Assembly (NCBI GenBank): GCA_002841885.1
Contig: PHBE01000009.1
Location: forward strand, 210,227-274,226
Source of the DNA: Deltaproteobacteria bacterium HGW-Deltaproteobacteria-18
Lineage (GTDB): Bacteria; Desulfobacterota; Desulfovibrionia; Desulfovibrionales; Desulfomicrobiaceae
Reading direction: 5' to 3'
Length of the DNA stretch: 64,000 nucleotides
Shown: positions 54,395 through 63,536 of the stretch, one piece after another
Numbering within the stretch: the stretch's first letter is position 1
How the letters are laid out: every line of letters starts with the position of its first letter
The notes under the pieces: model-generated
The model's database searches: none
The model's input: only the letters and a program-made list of their open reading frames with translations
What the model was told of the DNA's origin: nothing
Position numbers and translations under genes: made by a program

Positions 54395-55924
54395 ATGAAA
54401 AGCGAGCATGCGATGGAAGAAGTTCATTTTGCAGACGAAACTCCTCCCCTGAAGTCCGAGAGCGAAGGGATGTGGAAGGTCATGATCGTGGATGACGACG
54501 ACTTCGTGCACAAGGTCACGGAGCTGACCCTTGGAGACTATCACTACCAGAACGCCCCCGTGCGCTATCTGCACGCCTATTCCGGCGCCGAGGCGCGGGC
54601 GCTCCTGCGGGAACATCCGGACACGGCCGTGATTCTGCTGGACGTGGTCATGGAGACGGAAAACGCCGGGCTGGAGTTTGCCCGGCACGTGCGCAAGGAG
54701 GCGAACAACTCCTTCGTGCGCATCATCCTGCGTACGGGCCAGCCGGGACAGGCCCCCGAACGCAAGGTCATCACCGAATACGACATCAACGATTACAAGC
54801 ACAAGGCGGAGTTGAGCGAGCAACGCCTGTTCACGGCCATCACCGCGGCCATCCGCTCCTACCGGGATCTGCGCACCATTGAGCTTGGCCGCCTGGGATT
54901 GCAGGAGATCATCTGCGCCTCGGCGGCCCTGTTCTCGGCCAGTTCGCTGCCAGACTTCTTTGTCCTCGCGCTGGAGCATATCCTGCGTACCGGGCGCTGC
55001 GCCGGGCTATGCTGCCGGGAGAACGGCCTGGTGGCGCTGCGCTGCGACGAGCAGTTCGAAATCCTGGAGTCGCGCGGGCTGAGTGCCGGTCTCGACCACA
55101 TCCCCGTTGCGCGCTTGCTGGAGCTGCACGATCGCGTGGGCAGGGAAGGGCGGGTGCTGGTGCTCGATCAGGAGTTTGCGGCCAGATTTTTCAATTCGCA
55201 CACGGACCAGGACTTTTTTTTCTATGTCTCCTTTGGCCGTCCCTTGAATGAGACCGAGCAGGGCCTTTTGCACATTCTGGGCGGCAACATCGCCGTGGCC
55301 CTCAATAACCTTTTCCTGACCGAAGAGATCGTGGCCACGCAGCGCGAGGTTGTGCTCACCCTCGGCGAAGTGGTCGAGACCCGCTCCAAGGAGACGGCCC
55401 ATCACGTCAAGCGCGTGGCCGAATATTCCTATGTTCTGGCGGTCAAGGCCGGGCTCTCGGAAGAGCGGGCGCATCTTCTGCGCATGGCCTCGCCCATGCA
55501 CGACGTGGGCAAGATCGGCATTCCCGACTCCATCCTCTTCAAGCCCGGCAAGCTCACCGACGAGGAGTTTTCCATCATCAAGACGCACACGGTCATCGGT
55601 CACTCCATCCTGAAGGGCTCGCCGCGTCGCATCATGCGCACCGCCGCGACCATCGCCCTGCAGCATCACGAGCACTGGGACGGGGGCGGCTATCCGCACG
55701 GGCTGGCTGAGGACGAGACGCATATTTTCGGGCGCATCACGGCGCTGGCCGATGTCTTCGACGCACTCTCCTGCGACCGGGTTTACAAGAAGGCCTGGCC
55801 GCTGAGCGATGTCCTGGACTACCTGCGGGAGAAGAGGGGGCGGCAGTTCGATCCGTTCCTGGTGGACATTTTTCTGGAGAATCTGGACGAGATGCTGGCC
55901 ATTCGTGCCACCTATCCGGACTAG
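54395..55924 (+). CDS. receiver-DUF3369-HD-GYP protein 2
   Basis: The 509-residue paralogue has the same layout, with receiver pair VDDDD, phospho-Asp in LLDVVMET and an HD-GYP domain with ETAHH, HDVGK, THTVIGH, HHE and GGGYPHGL. All metal ligands seen in protein 1 are present, so it is probably also an active c-di-GMP phosphodiesterase. It lies 23 bases after protein 1 with GGAG ten bases upstream of the start, so the three genes form an operon. Confidence 0.88.
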   Translation: MKSEHAMEEVHFADETPPLKSESEGMWKVMIVDDDDFVHKVTELTLGDYHYQNAPVRYLHAYSGAEARALLREHPDTAVILLDVVMETENAGLEFARHVRKEANNSFVRIILRTGQPGQAPERKVITEYDINDYKHKAELSEQRLFTAITAAIRSYRDLRTIELGRLGLQEIICASAALFSASSLPDFFVLALEHILRTGRCAGLCCRENGLVALRCDEQFEILESRGLSAGLDHIPVARLLELHDRVGREGRVLVLDQEFAARFFNSHTDQDFFFYVSFGRPLNETEQGLLHILGGNIAVALNNLFLTEEIVATQREVVLTLGEVVETRSKETAHHVKRVAEYSYVLAVKAGLSEERAHLLRMASPMHDVGKIGIPDSILFKPGKLTDEEFSIIKTHTVIGHSILKGSPRRIMRTAATIALQHHEHWDGGGYPHGLAEDETHIFGRITALADVFDALSCDRVYKKAWPLSDVLDYLREKRGRQFDPFLVDIFLENLDEMLAIRATYPD

Positions 55925-55949
55925 TGGGTTTCATGGGGGGGAAGGTTTC

Positions 55950-57545
55950 ATGACCGATCACGAACTGCGCGAAGACATCGTGTTTGCCGCCGAAGAAGAC
56001 ACGGGCGCGTCCCGATTTGAACGCAAGGCCTGGAAACTTCTGATCGTGGATGACGAAGAGGATGTGCACAGCATCACGCGCATGGTCCTTGACGGGTTCG
56101 AGTTCGAGGGCGCACGTCTTGAATTTCTGAGCGCTTACAGCGCTGATGAAGGCAGACAGGTCATGGCCCAAAATCCCGACATCGCGGTCATGCTTCTCGA
56201 TGTGGTCATGGAAACGCCCCATGCGGGTCTCGATCTGGCCCGGCAGGTGCGCGAGGAGCTGGACAACCAGTTGGTGCGAATCATCCTGCGGACGGGGCAG
56301 CCCGGGCAGGCCCCGGAACGCCAGGTCATCATCAATTACGACATCAACGACTACAAGAGCAAATCCGAACTCACGGCCCAGAAACTTTTCACCGCCGTGA
56401 CCACAGGCATCCGCTCATACCGTGATCTGCGGGCCATCGAATCCAGCCGTCAAGGACTCGAAGACATCATCGCCGCCTCGGCCGACCTGTTTCAGGCCGA
56501 CAGCCTGGAGCTTTTTGCACGCGGGGTGCTGACCCAGATGACCTCGCTCCTGCATCTGGAGGACAGCTCCATGTATCTGGGCGATGCCTCGGGGTTCGCA
56601 GCCCGTGACAGGCTCGACGATTTCATCATCATTGCGGGCACCGGAGATTTTTCAAACCTTGAGTCCCGACTTGCGAGCGAAGTGCTCGATGCGGAGGAGA
56701 TGGACCTGATCCGCCGGGCCGCGAGCGCGGACCAGTGTTTTTTCAGCCAGACCAGCTACGCGGGTTGCTTCGGCATGACCAGCGGGACCCGGCACGTGCT
56801 TTTCCTGCGCGTACTGCGCGAACTTACGCCTCTGGAACAGGATCTGGTGCAGGTTTTCGCCGCCAACGTGACCGTGGCCTTCGAGAACCTGCAGCTCAAC
56901 CAGGAGATCGCACAGACGCACCGGGAGGTAATTTTTACCCTTGGCGAGGTTGTGGAGAATCGGGCCCTGTCCGGCGGAATGCACGTGCGCCGGGTGGCGG
57001 AGATGGCCTGGCTGCTGGGGCGTCACGCGGGGTTGTCCGTGGATGACTGCGATCTGCTGCGTTTGGCCATACCCATGCACGACGTGGGCAAGGTGGCCAT
57101 TCCCGACAGCGTGCTCCTCAAGGCCGGCCCCCTGGACGAGGCCGAACGTGGGGTCATGGAGCAGCATCCGCGTCTGGGTTTCGACATTCTGAACAGATCC
57201 GGCAACCACATCATGCAGACTGCGGCCCGCGTTGCCCTCGAACACCAGGAGGCCTGGGACGGCAGCGGCTACCCGAGCGGCCTTGCGGGGGAGAGCATCC
57301 ACATCTTCAGCCGCATCGCGCGGGTGGTCGATGTTCTGGACAGCCTGCTCAGCGCGCGCGTCTACAAGGAGGCCTGGAGCGTGTCCGACGCCCTGGCGTA
57401 TATGCAGGACCAGCGCGCGCGCATCTTCGATCCGGCCCTGATCGACACCCTGTTTGCGCACAGGGACGAGTTTCTGGCCCTGCGGGATAATATTATCCTG
57501 CAGAGTCAGGATATTGAAATGCCTCCGACAAAAAAAAAGCCTTGA
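55950..57545 (+). CDS. receiver-DUF3369-HD-GYP protein 3, metal site altered
   Basis: The 531-residue paralogue keeps the receiver (VDDEED, LLDVVMET) but its HD-GYP domain has lost some ligands: the ETAxH segment reads SGGMH (Glu to Ser), HHE reads HQE and the GH after the conserved HP reads GF. HDVGK and DGSGYP remain. In the known PmGH structure these positions bind the trinuclear metal site, so this copy may be a pseudo-enzyme or binding partner. It starts 25 bases after protein 2 with GGGGAAGG upstream, and ends 38 bases before tRNA-Tyr. Confidence 0.85.
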   Translation: MTDHELREDIVFAAEEDTGASRFERKAWKLLIVDDEEDVHSITRMVLDGFEFEGARLEFLSAYSADEGRQVMAQNPDIAVMLLDVVMETPHAGLDLARQVREELDNQLVRIILRTGQPGQAPERQVIINYDINDYKSKSELTAQKLFTAVTTGIRSYRDLRAIESSRQGLEDIIAASADLFQADSLELFARGVLTQMTSLLHLEDSSMYLGDASGFAARDRLDDFIIIAGTGDFSNLESRLASEVLDAEEMDLIRRAASADQCFFSQTSYAGCFGMTSGTRHVLFLRVLRELTPLEQDLVQVFAANVTVAFENLQLNQEIAQTHREVIFTLGEVVENRALSGGMHVRRVAEMAWLLGRHAGLSVDDCDLLRLAIPMHDVGKVAIPDSVLLKAGPLDEAERGVMEQHPRLGFDILNRSGNHIMQTAARVALEHQEAWDGSGYPSGLAGESIHIFSRIARVVDVLDSLLSARVYKEAWSVSDALAYMQDQRARIFDPALIDTLFAHRDEFLALRDNIILQSQDIEMPPTKKKP

Positions 57546-57582
57546 CCGCCGCCTTCGGGTCATCTAGTAACCGCCTCTGTCC

Positions 57583-57668
57583 GGAGGGGTTCCCGAGTGG
57601 CCAAAGGGAACAGACTGTAAATCTGTCGTCGTACGACTTCGGAGGTTCAAATCCTCCCCCCTCCACCA
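57583..57668 (+). tRNA. tRNA-Tyr (GTA)
   Basis: The gene folds as a tRNA with a long variable arm, acceptor GGAGGGG/CCCCTCC, anticodon GTA at 57617-57619, a TTCAAAT T-loop and an encoded CCA end. A perfect terminator follows. Confidence 0.96.
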
Positions 57669-57679
57669 GACGCCGACCC

Positions 57680-57706
57680 AACCCACCTCATGGTGGGTTT
57701 TTTTTT
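57680..57706 (+). terminator. rho-independent terminator after tRNA-Tyr
   Basis: AACCCACC and GGTGGGTT arms close a four-base loop, followed by eight T residues. Confidence 0.9.
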
Positions 57707-57834
57707 GCCCTACGCCCGGAGCGATGCTTCCAGGCAGGATACGCAGTCCTTGCGGAGCTGGCCGATTTTTCTTGCGAAAACCCTGCAGCTGTTTAAGAAA
57801 GAATGATGAACAAGCTTTCATCCCGGAGGTTTTC

Positions 57835-58617
57835 ATGCGTAGTTCATATTCTTTTTTGTTTTTCGTACTCCTCTTGGTCTGCTGTTGGCCCACGCACCTT
57901 CTTGCCGCCACGGGACAAGCCTCCCCGGGCATCGATCCCCGCGCGTTTCACATGACGCTCACCAGCGTCCCCGAAGTGGTCGAGGCAGGCCAGCAGGTGG
58001 AAATAACCGTGCAGTTGACCGACGCCTACGGCGCACCCGTGACCGGGTTTGAGGTCGTGCGCGGGAAAAAGCTGCATCTGACCATCGTCCGGGAGGGCCT
58101 CGACAAGTTCATCCATGCTTTTCCGGAGCCGGGGCCGCTCGGGACCATGGTCACCGGCATGACCTTTCCGGAAGGGGGAACCTATTTGTTCCATGCCGAC
58201 TTCACGCCTATGGACGGCAGTCCCGTGACTCTCATGACCGAATTACGCGTCGAAGGCGGGGGCTCCTCCGCGCCGTCGCTGGACCCGTATGTGCCGGGCA
58301 TGGTGCAGACTTCCGAGATGCTGGCGAATGTCGGCGTTGAACCCGGCCTGGGCATGCACAGGATCAGTTTCACCCTGATGGACCTGAATGAAGAGCCCGT
58401 CGCGGATCTGGAAAATTTCCTCGGGGCCAGGGGCCATTTCATTGCCTTGAGCGCGGACGGCCACCAATACGTCCACGGCGAACCCGCCGCCGGGGACACG
58501 GCAAACCAGGTCGTCTTCGAAGCCCGCTTCCCCGGGCCTGGCATTTACAAGGGATGGGGCGAGTTCCAGCGCGCAGGAACGGTGCTGGTCGTGCCCGTGG
58601 TGATGCAGATCGATTGA
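57835..58617 (+). CDS. secreted beta-rich protein of unknown function (YtkA/FixH-like fold likely)
   Basis: The 260-residue protein has a signal peptide (MRSSYSFLFFVLLLVCCWPT, cleavage near residue 24). The mature part has two beta-sandwich-type halves (VTVQLTD-type strands, then HFIALSADGHQYVHGEPAAG). The His-rich segment around GHFIALSADGHQYVHG recalls heavy-metal-binding proteins of the YtkA kind. The start at 57835 has GGAGG six bases upstream. Confidence 0.7.
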   Translation: MRSSYSFLFFVLLLVCCWPTHLLAATGQASPGIDPRAFHMTLTSVPEVVEAGQQVEITVQLTDAYGAPVTGFEVVRGKKLHLTIVREGLDKFIHAFPEPGPLGTMVTGMTFPEGGTYLFHADFTPMDGSPVTLMTELRVEGGGSSAPSLDPYVPGMVQTSEMLANVGVEPGLGMHRISFTLMDLNEEPVADLENFLGARGHFIALSADGHQYVHGEPAAGDTANQVVFEARFPGPGIYKGWGEFQRAGTVLVVPVVMQID

Positions 58618-58713
58618 GGTGACGGCGATGTTTTGCGAAGTATCGACCCGGCTTTCGTCACTTTTCCCTTGACGCTCGCCCGCACCTTGGATAGCTACGA
58701 CTTCGCTGTTTTG

Positions 58714-58789
<76 letters not shown>

Positions 58790-58796
58790 GTAAAAA

Positions 58797-58832
58797 TAAG
58801 GACTTAGATGCAAAATCTAGGTCCTTTTTTTA
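58797..58832 (+). terminator. rho-independent terminator after tRNA-Thr
   Basis: AAGGAC-T-TAGAT and its complement with one mismatch close on a short A-rich loop, followed by seven T residues. Confidence 0.85.
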
Positions 58833-59189
58833 TTTTCTCCCCTCGGGGGCATGGGTTTGTCCCCCCATCTGTCCCCCAGTGGCCGTTTTCGCTTGCACTC
58901 TCAATCGTTTTCACGTGTTCCGCGCAGCTTGACGTTGGAAGGAAACCTTTCAGTGCCAAATAGGCCGCTAAAATTCGCGCCAAACAGTGTGCGCTTACGC
59001 CGCGCAGGCATTTCTGGGCTGATGCCTGACCGGAATTGCCGGATTGTTTGCGGTAGCGATGGTGTCGGAAATGCCGTCAAATACAACGTCGTCCGATTTA
59101 CGGGAAGGCTACACTGCCAAGCATGCCTGTCGAGAGACGATTTGTCATGCGACGACCAGCCGTCTCTTTGTTCCCGGACCAGCCGTCCA
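58833..59189. other. region downstream of tRNA-Thr without an intact gene
   Basis: About 360 bases. The minus strand has several open stretches with no recognisable intact product; one frame ends in a Gly/Thr-rich tail directly next to the tRNA-Thr terminator (58,840-58,880), which would fit a decayed integrase remnant but is too short to call. Nothing else stands out. Confidence 0.3.
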
Positions 59190-60728
59190 TCACTCCAGAT
59201 GTCTGGCCTGCCTCTTTCCGGGGCTCTGCGTAGTTCTGGCCGTCAGGGAGCCGGGATGAATGGTCATGTTTTCCGAGATCACCATGGGTAGCGGCCGGCC
59301 TTTGACCTTGAGAAGGTCGGCTGCAATGGCGTTGGCCGCCTCCTCTCCGGACAGGCCAAGCTCCTCGGTCAGGTAGGCAAAAAGTAGCTCCGCCAGGCGT
59401 TTCAGGGCAATCTGCCAGGTGGACAGGGTCGCGCCGTAGAGCCATTTCGAGAAGCGCAGAAATCCGGCATGGACATCCTGGTCCGGCCACAGCAGGCGCA
59501 CGCTGCCCTGGAAATTGCCGCTGTTGTGGAGCAGGTCCCAGAACCGGGCCATGCGCTTCAAGTCCTGCATGGCTGCAAAATCAATCAGATTGTTGGCCAG
59601 TATCTCGTACGGCGGATAGGGCAGATAGGTCATCCCGTGCACGGCATCGTGCCTGCCGAGGGTAGTGCCGGACAGTTTTTTCAGGACGCCCAGCTGGATT
59701 TCCGCCCTGGTCAGGCCGGCCAGGCGGTTCAGGTTGCGGCCGAAGCTGTCCACGCTTTCGCCCGGCAGCCCGATGATCAGGTCCACGTGCAGGTGGGCAT
59801 TGGTCTCTTCTTCCAGAAAGCGCAGGTTGTCGGTGATCCTGTCCATGTCCAGCCGCCGGTTAATGGACGCGGCCACAGCCGCATTCAGGGTCTGGATGCC
59901 GACTTCCAGCTGCAGGGTGCCCGGAGGAAACTGAGCGAGCCTCTCCCGCAGGTCGGCCGGGAAATGCTCGGGCACGACTTCAAAATGGACCAAAAACGGC
60001 GGCTTCTGGCCCAGGAAAAAATCCAGGATCGGTCCGACCCGCTGCATGCTCAGGTTGAACGTGCGGTCGATGAACTTGAAGTTGCGCGCCCCCCGTTCCC
60101 ACAGCGTGGCCAGTTCGCGCAGGAACCGGTCCGGATCGAAATAGCGGACCAGTTTGTCGATGGAGGACAGGCAGAATTCGCAGGAAAAGGGGCATCCCCT
60201 TGACGCTTCAACATAAATGACCCGGTGGGCAATGTCCTCGTCGGTGTACAGGGAGTAGGGCATGACAAGGCTGTCCGGGTCGGCTGGACTTGCCGCAATG
60301 ATGCGGGGCGACTCGTTGCCGCCGGTCAGATGCGCGCAGCAGAGCTTATGAAACTGTTCCTCCCCTTCGCCGCAGATCACGTGGTCGGCCAGGGAGAAAT
60401 CGAGCCGGTGCGGAAAATGGCTGACCTCCGGTCCGCCAAGAACAAGCAGCACCTCGGGCGCAAGGGATTTCAGGATGCGCACCAGCTGTTCGCACTCCTT
60501 CCCGTTCCAGATGTAGACGCCAAGGCCGATGATCCTGGGGCGGTGCGCAAGGATTTTTTCAGCAATATCGAGCAGCTGTTCCGAAATGGTGAATTCTTCG
60601 ATTACGGCCCGGGGCGCAAGCTCACGCAGATTGGCATGCAGGTAGCGCAGTCCGATGCTGGGGTGGATATAGCGGGCACTGAGTGTGGCGAGAACGATAT
60701 CGTACATATTTGGATATAAAACTGTCAT
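59190..60728 (-). CDS. B12-binding-type radical SAM protein (DUF4080 family)
   Basis: The 512-residue protein has an N-terminal region of the B12-binding-like fold (about 1-140, IGLGVYIWNG, LVLGGPEVSHFP), a radical SAM domain with Cys179, Cys183 and Cys186 (RGCPFSCEFC) and a C-terminal DUF4080 part. The substrate is unknown. Start uncertainty: a second ATG seven codons downstream (60,707) fits the family better, and neither has a strong ribosome site. It is divergent from the large PAS/GGDEF/EAL protein. Confidence 0.88.
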   Translation of the reverse strand: MTVLYPNMYDIVLATLSARYIHPSIGLRYLHANLRELAPRAVIEEFTISEQLLDIAEKILAHRPRIIGLGVYIWNGKECEQLVRILKSLAPEVLLVLGGPEVSHFPHRLDFSLADHVICGEGEEQFHKLCCAHLTGGNESPRIIAASPADPDSLVMPYSLYTDEDIAHRVIYVEASRGCPFSCEFCLSSIDKLVRYFDPDRFLRELATLWERGARNFKFIDRTFNLSMQRVGPILDFFLGQKPPFLVHFEVVPEHFPADLRERLAQFPPGTLQLEVGIQTLNAAVAASINRRLDMDRITDNLRFLEEETNAHLHVDLIIGLPGESVDSFGRNLNRLAGLTRAEIQLGVLKKLSGTTLGRHDAVHGMTYLPYPPYEILANNLIDFAAMQDLKRMARFWDLLHNSGNFQGSVRLLWPDQDVHAGFLRFSKWLYGATLSTWQIALKRLAELLFAYLTEELGLSGEEAANAIAADLLKVKGRPLPMVISENMTIHPGSLTARTTQSPGKRQARHLE

Positions 60729-61158
60729 CCGGCGGAGGAACGCTCCAGGACGACGTCGGTCCGTTATTTGAATTTGAAAATCATCGGGTTGCGTCAAGCT
60801 CGGCAACATTTCTGCTGCCGTGGGCTGGCTCCCGGCACTTGGCGGCCTGGAATGGGACCGTGCGGAACTCGCCGGAGGTCGCCGCTTAGGGCATAGTCCG
60901 TTTCCTGCGCGACCACCAGTCCGGGATTTCCATGATCATCGGCCGCAAGCCGGTATTCCGTCTGCGCGGTGTCATCTCCCCTGGTTTACCGCTGCCCCCG
61001 CCTCCCGCATCACGTTTCCCGCATCACGTTGCCCGTTCCCAGCCAATAACTGCTTTTGTTGACTTTGAGACCGTAATGCATACATATTTTGATTGTGTAT
61101 TGATGCTTTCACGCAAGTCCGAGTTCCAAAACATGAGATAAATCCACAGGTTTGTGCC
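60729..61158. other. divergent intergenic region, with a paired short repeat
   Basis: About 430 bases. It has two direct copies of CCCGCATCACGTTT (61,004-61,035), related to the tandem units near 26,740, and a promoter candidate near its right end. No other gene is supported. Confidence 0.4.
61059..61086 (+). promoter_or_regulatory. candidate promoter for the PAS-GGDEF-EAL gene
   Basis: TTGACT, a 16-base spacer and TACATA lie about 75 bases upstream of the likely start codon. Confidence 0.45.
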
Positions 61159-63453
61159 GTGAGTAGTAATTTACTGTCACCTGAAGAATTGGTTTTTTTC
61201 TCATTTCCCTCCTTGAATGCTTTGGGAAAAGCGGAATATTTTCGTTTGCGTCGAGTCTCTCCCGATCTGGACGAATTTCTCTTTCTTCTGCCTGTCGATT
61301 CCTGCATTGTGATTTGCACTTCTTGGCAGAGCGTGCGGAATTTTCTTGATGCGCTGGAAGCGCAGGCTCGCCGTGCAGGCCATCGGCTTGTGCTCGATGG
61401 CGGCGAGGAAGACTGGAAGTGCTGGTCTCAGGCGCGAAGCCATGTGCGCGCGGAGGCTGATTCAGGTGAAGAGGAGCGGATCGATCCGTCGGCAGCGGAT
61501 CTTTTCCGGGGTGAAGCGGGCAGCGCATGCAAGGTTTGTATCGTTCATGCCGAGCATTCTTCGCAGCCGTTCACGGGCGATCATCAACGCCCGGTTCCGG
61601 TGCGGTCCGGGGAGCACAGGCCGCCCGTGGTGACCTTCACTCTCGTTCGTCCCCCCGTGTACCCCGGGATATTGAGCGCGCTCATGCTGTCTCCCGCCGT
61701 GATCATCGACTCGGCAGTCTATCTGCGTCCGGATCTGGCTTACGGAGCCGTCAGCTACGCCGAGGCAACGCTTCCGGCCGATTCGGTTCTTGACGGGTTT
61801 GTGGAGTATCACCGCCTGGCGCAGAAAAATGTATTCATGGAAGAAATTCTCAGCCATCTGGAAACCCCGGTACTGGCCGGGTACGCCGACGGGCGGATTC
61901 TGGGGGGAAACGAGGCTTTTCTGAGTCTTGGCGGTTATTCCCGGTATGATCTCGCGACACGCAACTGGGCCGTCGATCTGGCAAGCCTGGATTTTCAGGC
62001 CTTGCAGGAAAAAGTCCTGGCGTCCCTTCTGGAAACCGGCCGCACGCAAGAGCTTCATACGGAGCTGCAGACGTCCGCAGGAAAGTTCGTGCCCTGTCAT
62101 GTCAGCGTTTTCCTGCACAAGGATGAAATGGGGTATCCGCTTTTTTTCTCCGCGCATTACCATCCGGTCGAGGATTCAAAGAGGCTGGAAAGTTCGGAAT
62201 CAAGTTCCGGCCGGATTTTTTCCGACAGCCTGCAGTACGCCATGAAACGCTCGATTCGACATCCGGACTATGCTTTCGTGGTGCTGCTCATGGGTATCGA
62301 CAATGTGGAGCAGGTTCTCCTGCAGGTCGAGGATCAGAAGTCCTTTCTTGAAATGCTTGCAAAGCGGACCGCAAAATGTCTGCGCACGCTCGATATTCCG
62401 GCATATCTGGATTCCGAAAAATTTCTCATGTTACTGGACAATGTCCCTGATGTCATCGGAGCCGTCCGCGTGGCCCAGCGTATCCAGGAGGAAACCGCAA
62501 GGCCGTTCAAGCTTGGCCAGAGCGAACTGCGGGTGACATGCAGCTTTGGCGTGGTCATGGCGCCCCGGGATTACACGGACGAAAAGGACATGCTGAAGGA
62601 CGCCAGGGCCGCCCTCGACCGGGCGCTGCAGAGGGGTGAACGACAGATCGTGATTTTTGATGATCGGCAGAACAGCGAGGCCGTGCAGTTTTTGCGGATC
62701 GAGAGCGGCCTGCGCAGCGCGCTTCTGGAAAACGAAGTGTGTATGCATTACCAACCGATAGTGCACCTCGAAACCGGGGCAATCCATGGAGTCGAGGCCT
62801 ACATGCGCTGGAATCACAAGCGAAAGGGGCTGTTGCGGGCTGAATGGTTTCTGCCGTTTGCGGAGCATAGCGACGTTGTGCTCGAACTCGAAGCGTGGGC
62901 GATTCAGAAAACCTGTTCAGCCTTGAAACGATTTCAGCAGGTCATGGGGGAGGATTTTTTTCTGGGCCTCAACGTTTCGCTCAGAAACGTCCTGCGCCAT
63001 GGCTTCATCGAGGAATTGACGGGGGTTGTTTTCGAACACGGAATCAGTCCCTCGGCCATTTTGCTGGAAGTGCGCGAAGAGTGGCTGAAATATTTCGCGG
63101 AGCGGTTTTCGAATGTTTTTGTTGAAGTGGACAAGGCCGGGGTAGGCATTGTCGTGGATCATTTCGACGCGACTCACATATCGCTTGCGGACCTGCATCG
63201 ATTTCCGCTTCGCGGGCTCAAGCTGAACACATCCCTGCAGAATGATCCGGGCGTGCTTGCCAGCCTCGCCTCCATAGCCAAGGGCACGGGGCTCATTCTC
63301 GTAGCCCCCAACGTCGAGGACGCAACGCGCTTGCGGTCACTGCAGGAGTATGGCTGCACGTACGCCCAGGGAGATGCCTTGGCGCCGGTCATGGATGAAG
63401 AGGCCCTTGTTGAGTGTCTGAATCGGAGGTGCCAAAAAAAGGTTCCGAACTGA
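61159..63453 (+). CDS. PAS-degenerate GGDEF-degenerate EAL protein
   Basis: The protein of about 764 residues has a PAS-like segment (about 245-345) followed by a GGDEF-type fold whose active site reads DSEKF, and an EAL-type fold in which EAL is EAY, DDFG is DHFD and the AEGVE motif reads APNVE. Both are therefore probably non-catalytic and may act as c-di-GMP or protein receptors. The N-terminal 240 residues are unassigned. The GTG at 61159 is a reasonable start (AGG upstream); a TTG 66 bases upstream is possible. Confidence 0.78.
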   Translation: MSSNLLSPEELVFFSFPSLNALGKAEYFRLRRVSPDLDEFLFLLPVDSCIVICTSWQSVRNFLDALEAQARRAGHRLVLDGGEEDWKCWSQARSHVRAEADSGEEERIDPSAADLFRGEAGSACKVCIVHAEHSSQPFTGDHQRPVPVRSGEHRPPVVTFTLVRPPVYPGILSALMLSPAVIIDSAVYLRPDLAYGAVSYAEATLPADSVLDGFVEYHRLAQKNVFMEEILSHLETPVLAGYADGRILGGNEAFLSLGGYSRYDLATRNWAVDLASLDFQALQEKVLASLLETGRTQELHTELQTSAGKFVPCHVSVFLHKDEMGYPLFFSAHYHPVEDSKRLESSESSSGRIFSDSLQYAMKRSIRHPDYAFVVLLMGIDNVEQVLLQVEDQKSFLEMLAKRTAKCLRTLDIPAYLDSEKFLMLLDNVPDVIGAVRVAQRIQEETARPFKLGQSELRVTCSFGVVMAPRDYTDEKDMLKDARAALDRALQRGERQIVIFDDRQNSEAVQFLRIESGLRSALLENEVCMHYQPIVHLETGAIHGVEAYMRWNHKRKGLLRAEWFLPFAEHSDVVLELEAWAIQKTCSALKRFQQVMGEDFFLGLNVSLRNVLRHGFIEELTGVVFEHGISPSAILLEVREEWLKYFAERFSNVFVEVDKAGVGIVVDHFDATHISLADLHRFPLRGLKLNTSLQNDPGVLASLASIAKGTGLILVAPNVEDATRLRSLQEYGCTYAQGDALAPVMDEEALVECLNRRCQKKVPN

Positions 63454-63474
63454 AGTTTGGAAGCTATAGGTCCT

Positions 63475-63520
63475 TGGTGCCCCCACCATGAATCGAACAT
63501 GGGCTAACCGGGATTAGGAA
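63475..63520 (-). tRNA. tRNA-Arg (CCT) 3' fragment, putative attachment site
   Basis: On the minus strand this reads the anticodon loop TTCCTAA, a 3' stem, a variable loop, a complete T-arm (CCATG-TTCGATT-CATGG), the acceptor 3' strand TGGGGGC and an encoded CCA, exactly the 3' half of a tRNA. The 5' half is missing: the sequence upstream does not pair. Such fragments are the duplicated end produced when an integrative element inserts at a tRNA 3' end. Confidence 0.75.
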
Positions 63521-63536
63521 GCGTTCAAAAAATGGG

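Noticed and set aside
58833..59189. Integrase remnant next to tRNA-Thr
   Set aside because: The possible tail is too short and no catalytic residues or attachment repeat were found, so I only mention it as a region.
61159..63453. An active c-di-GMP synthase/phosphodiesterase
   Set aside because: The active-site motifs are changed in both domains.
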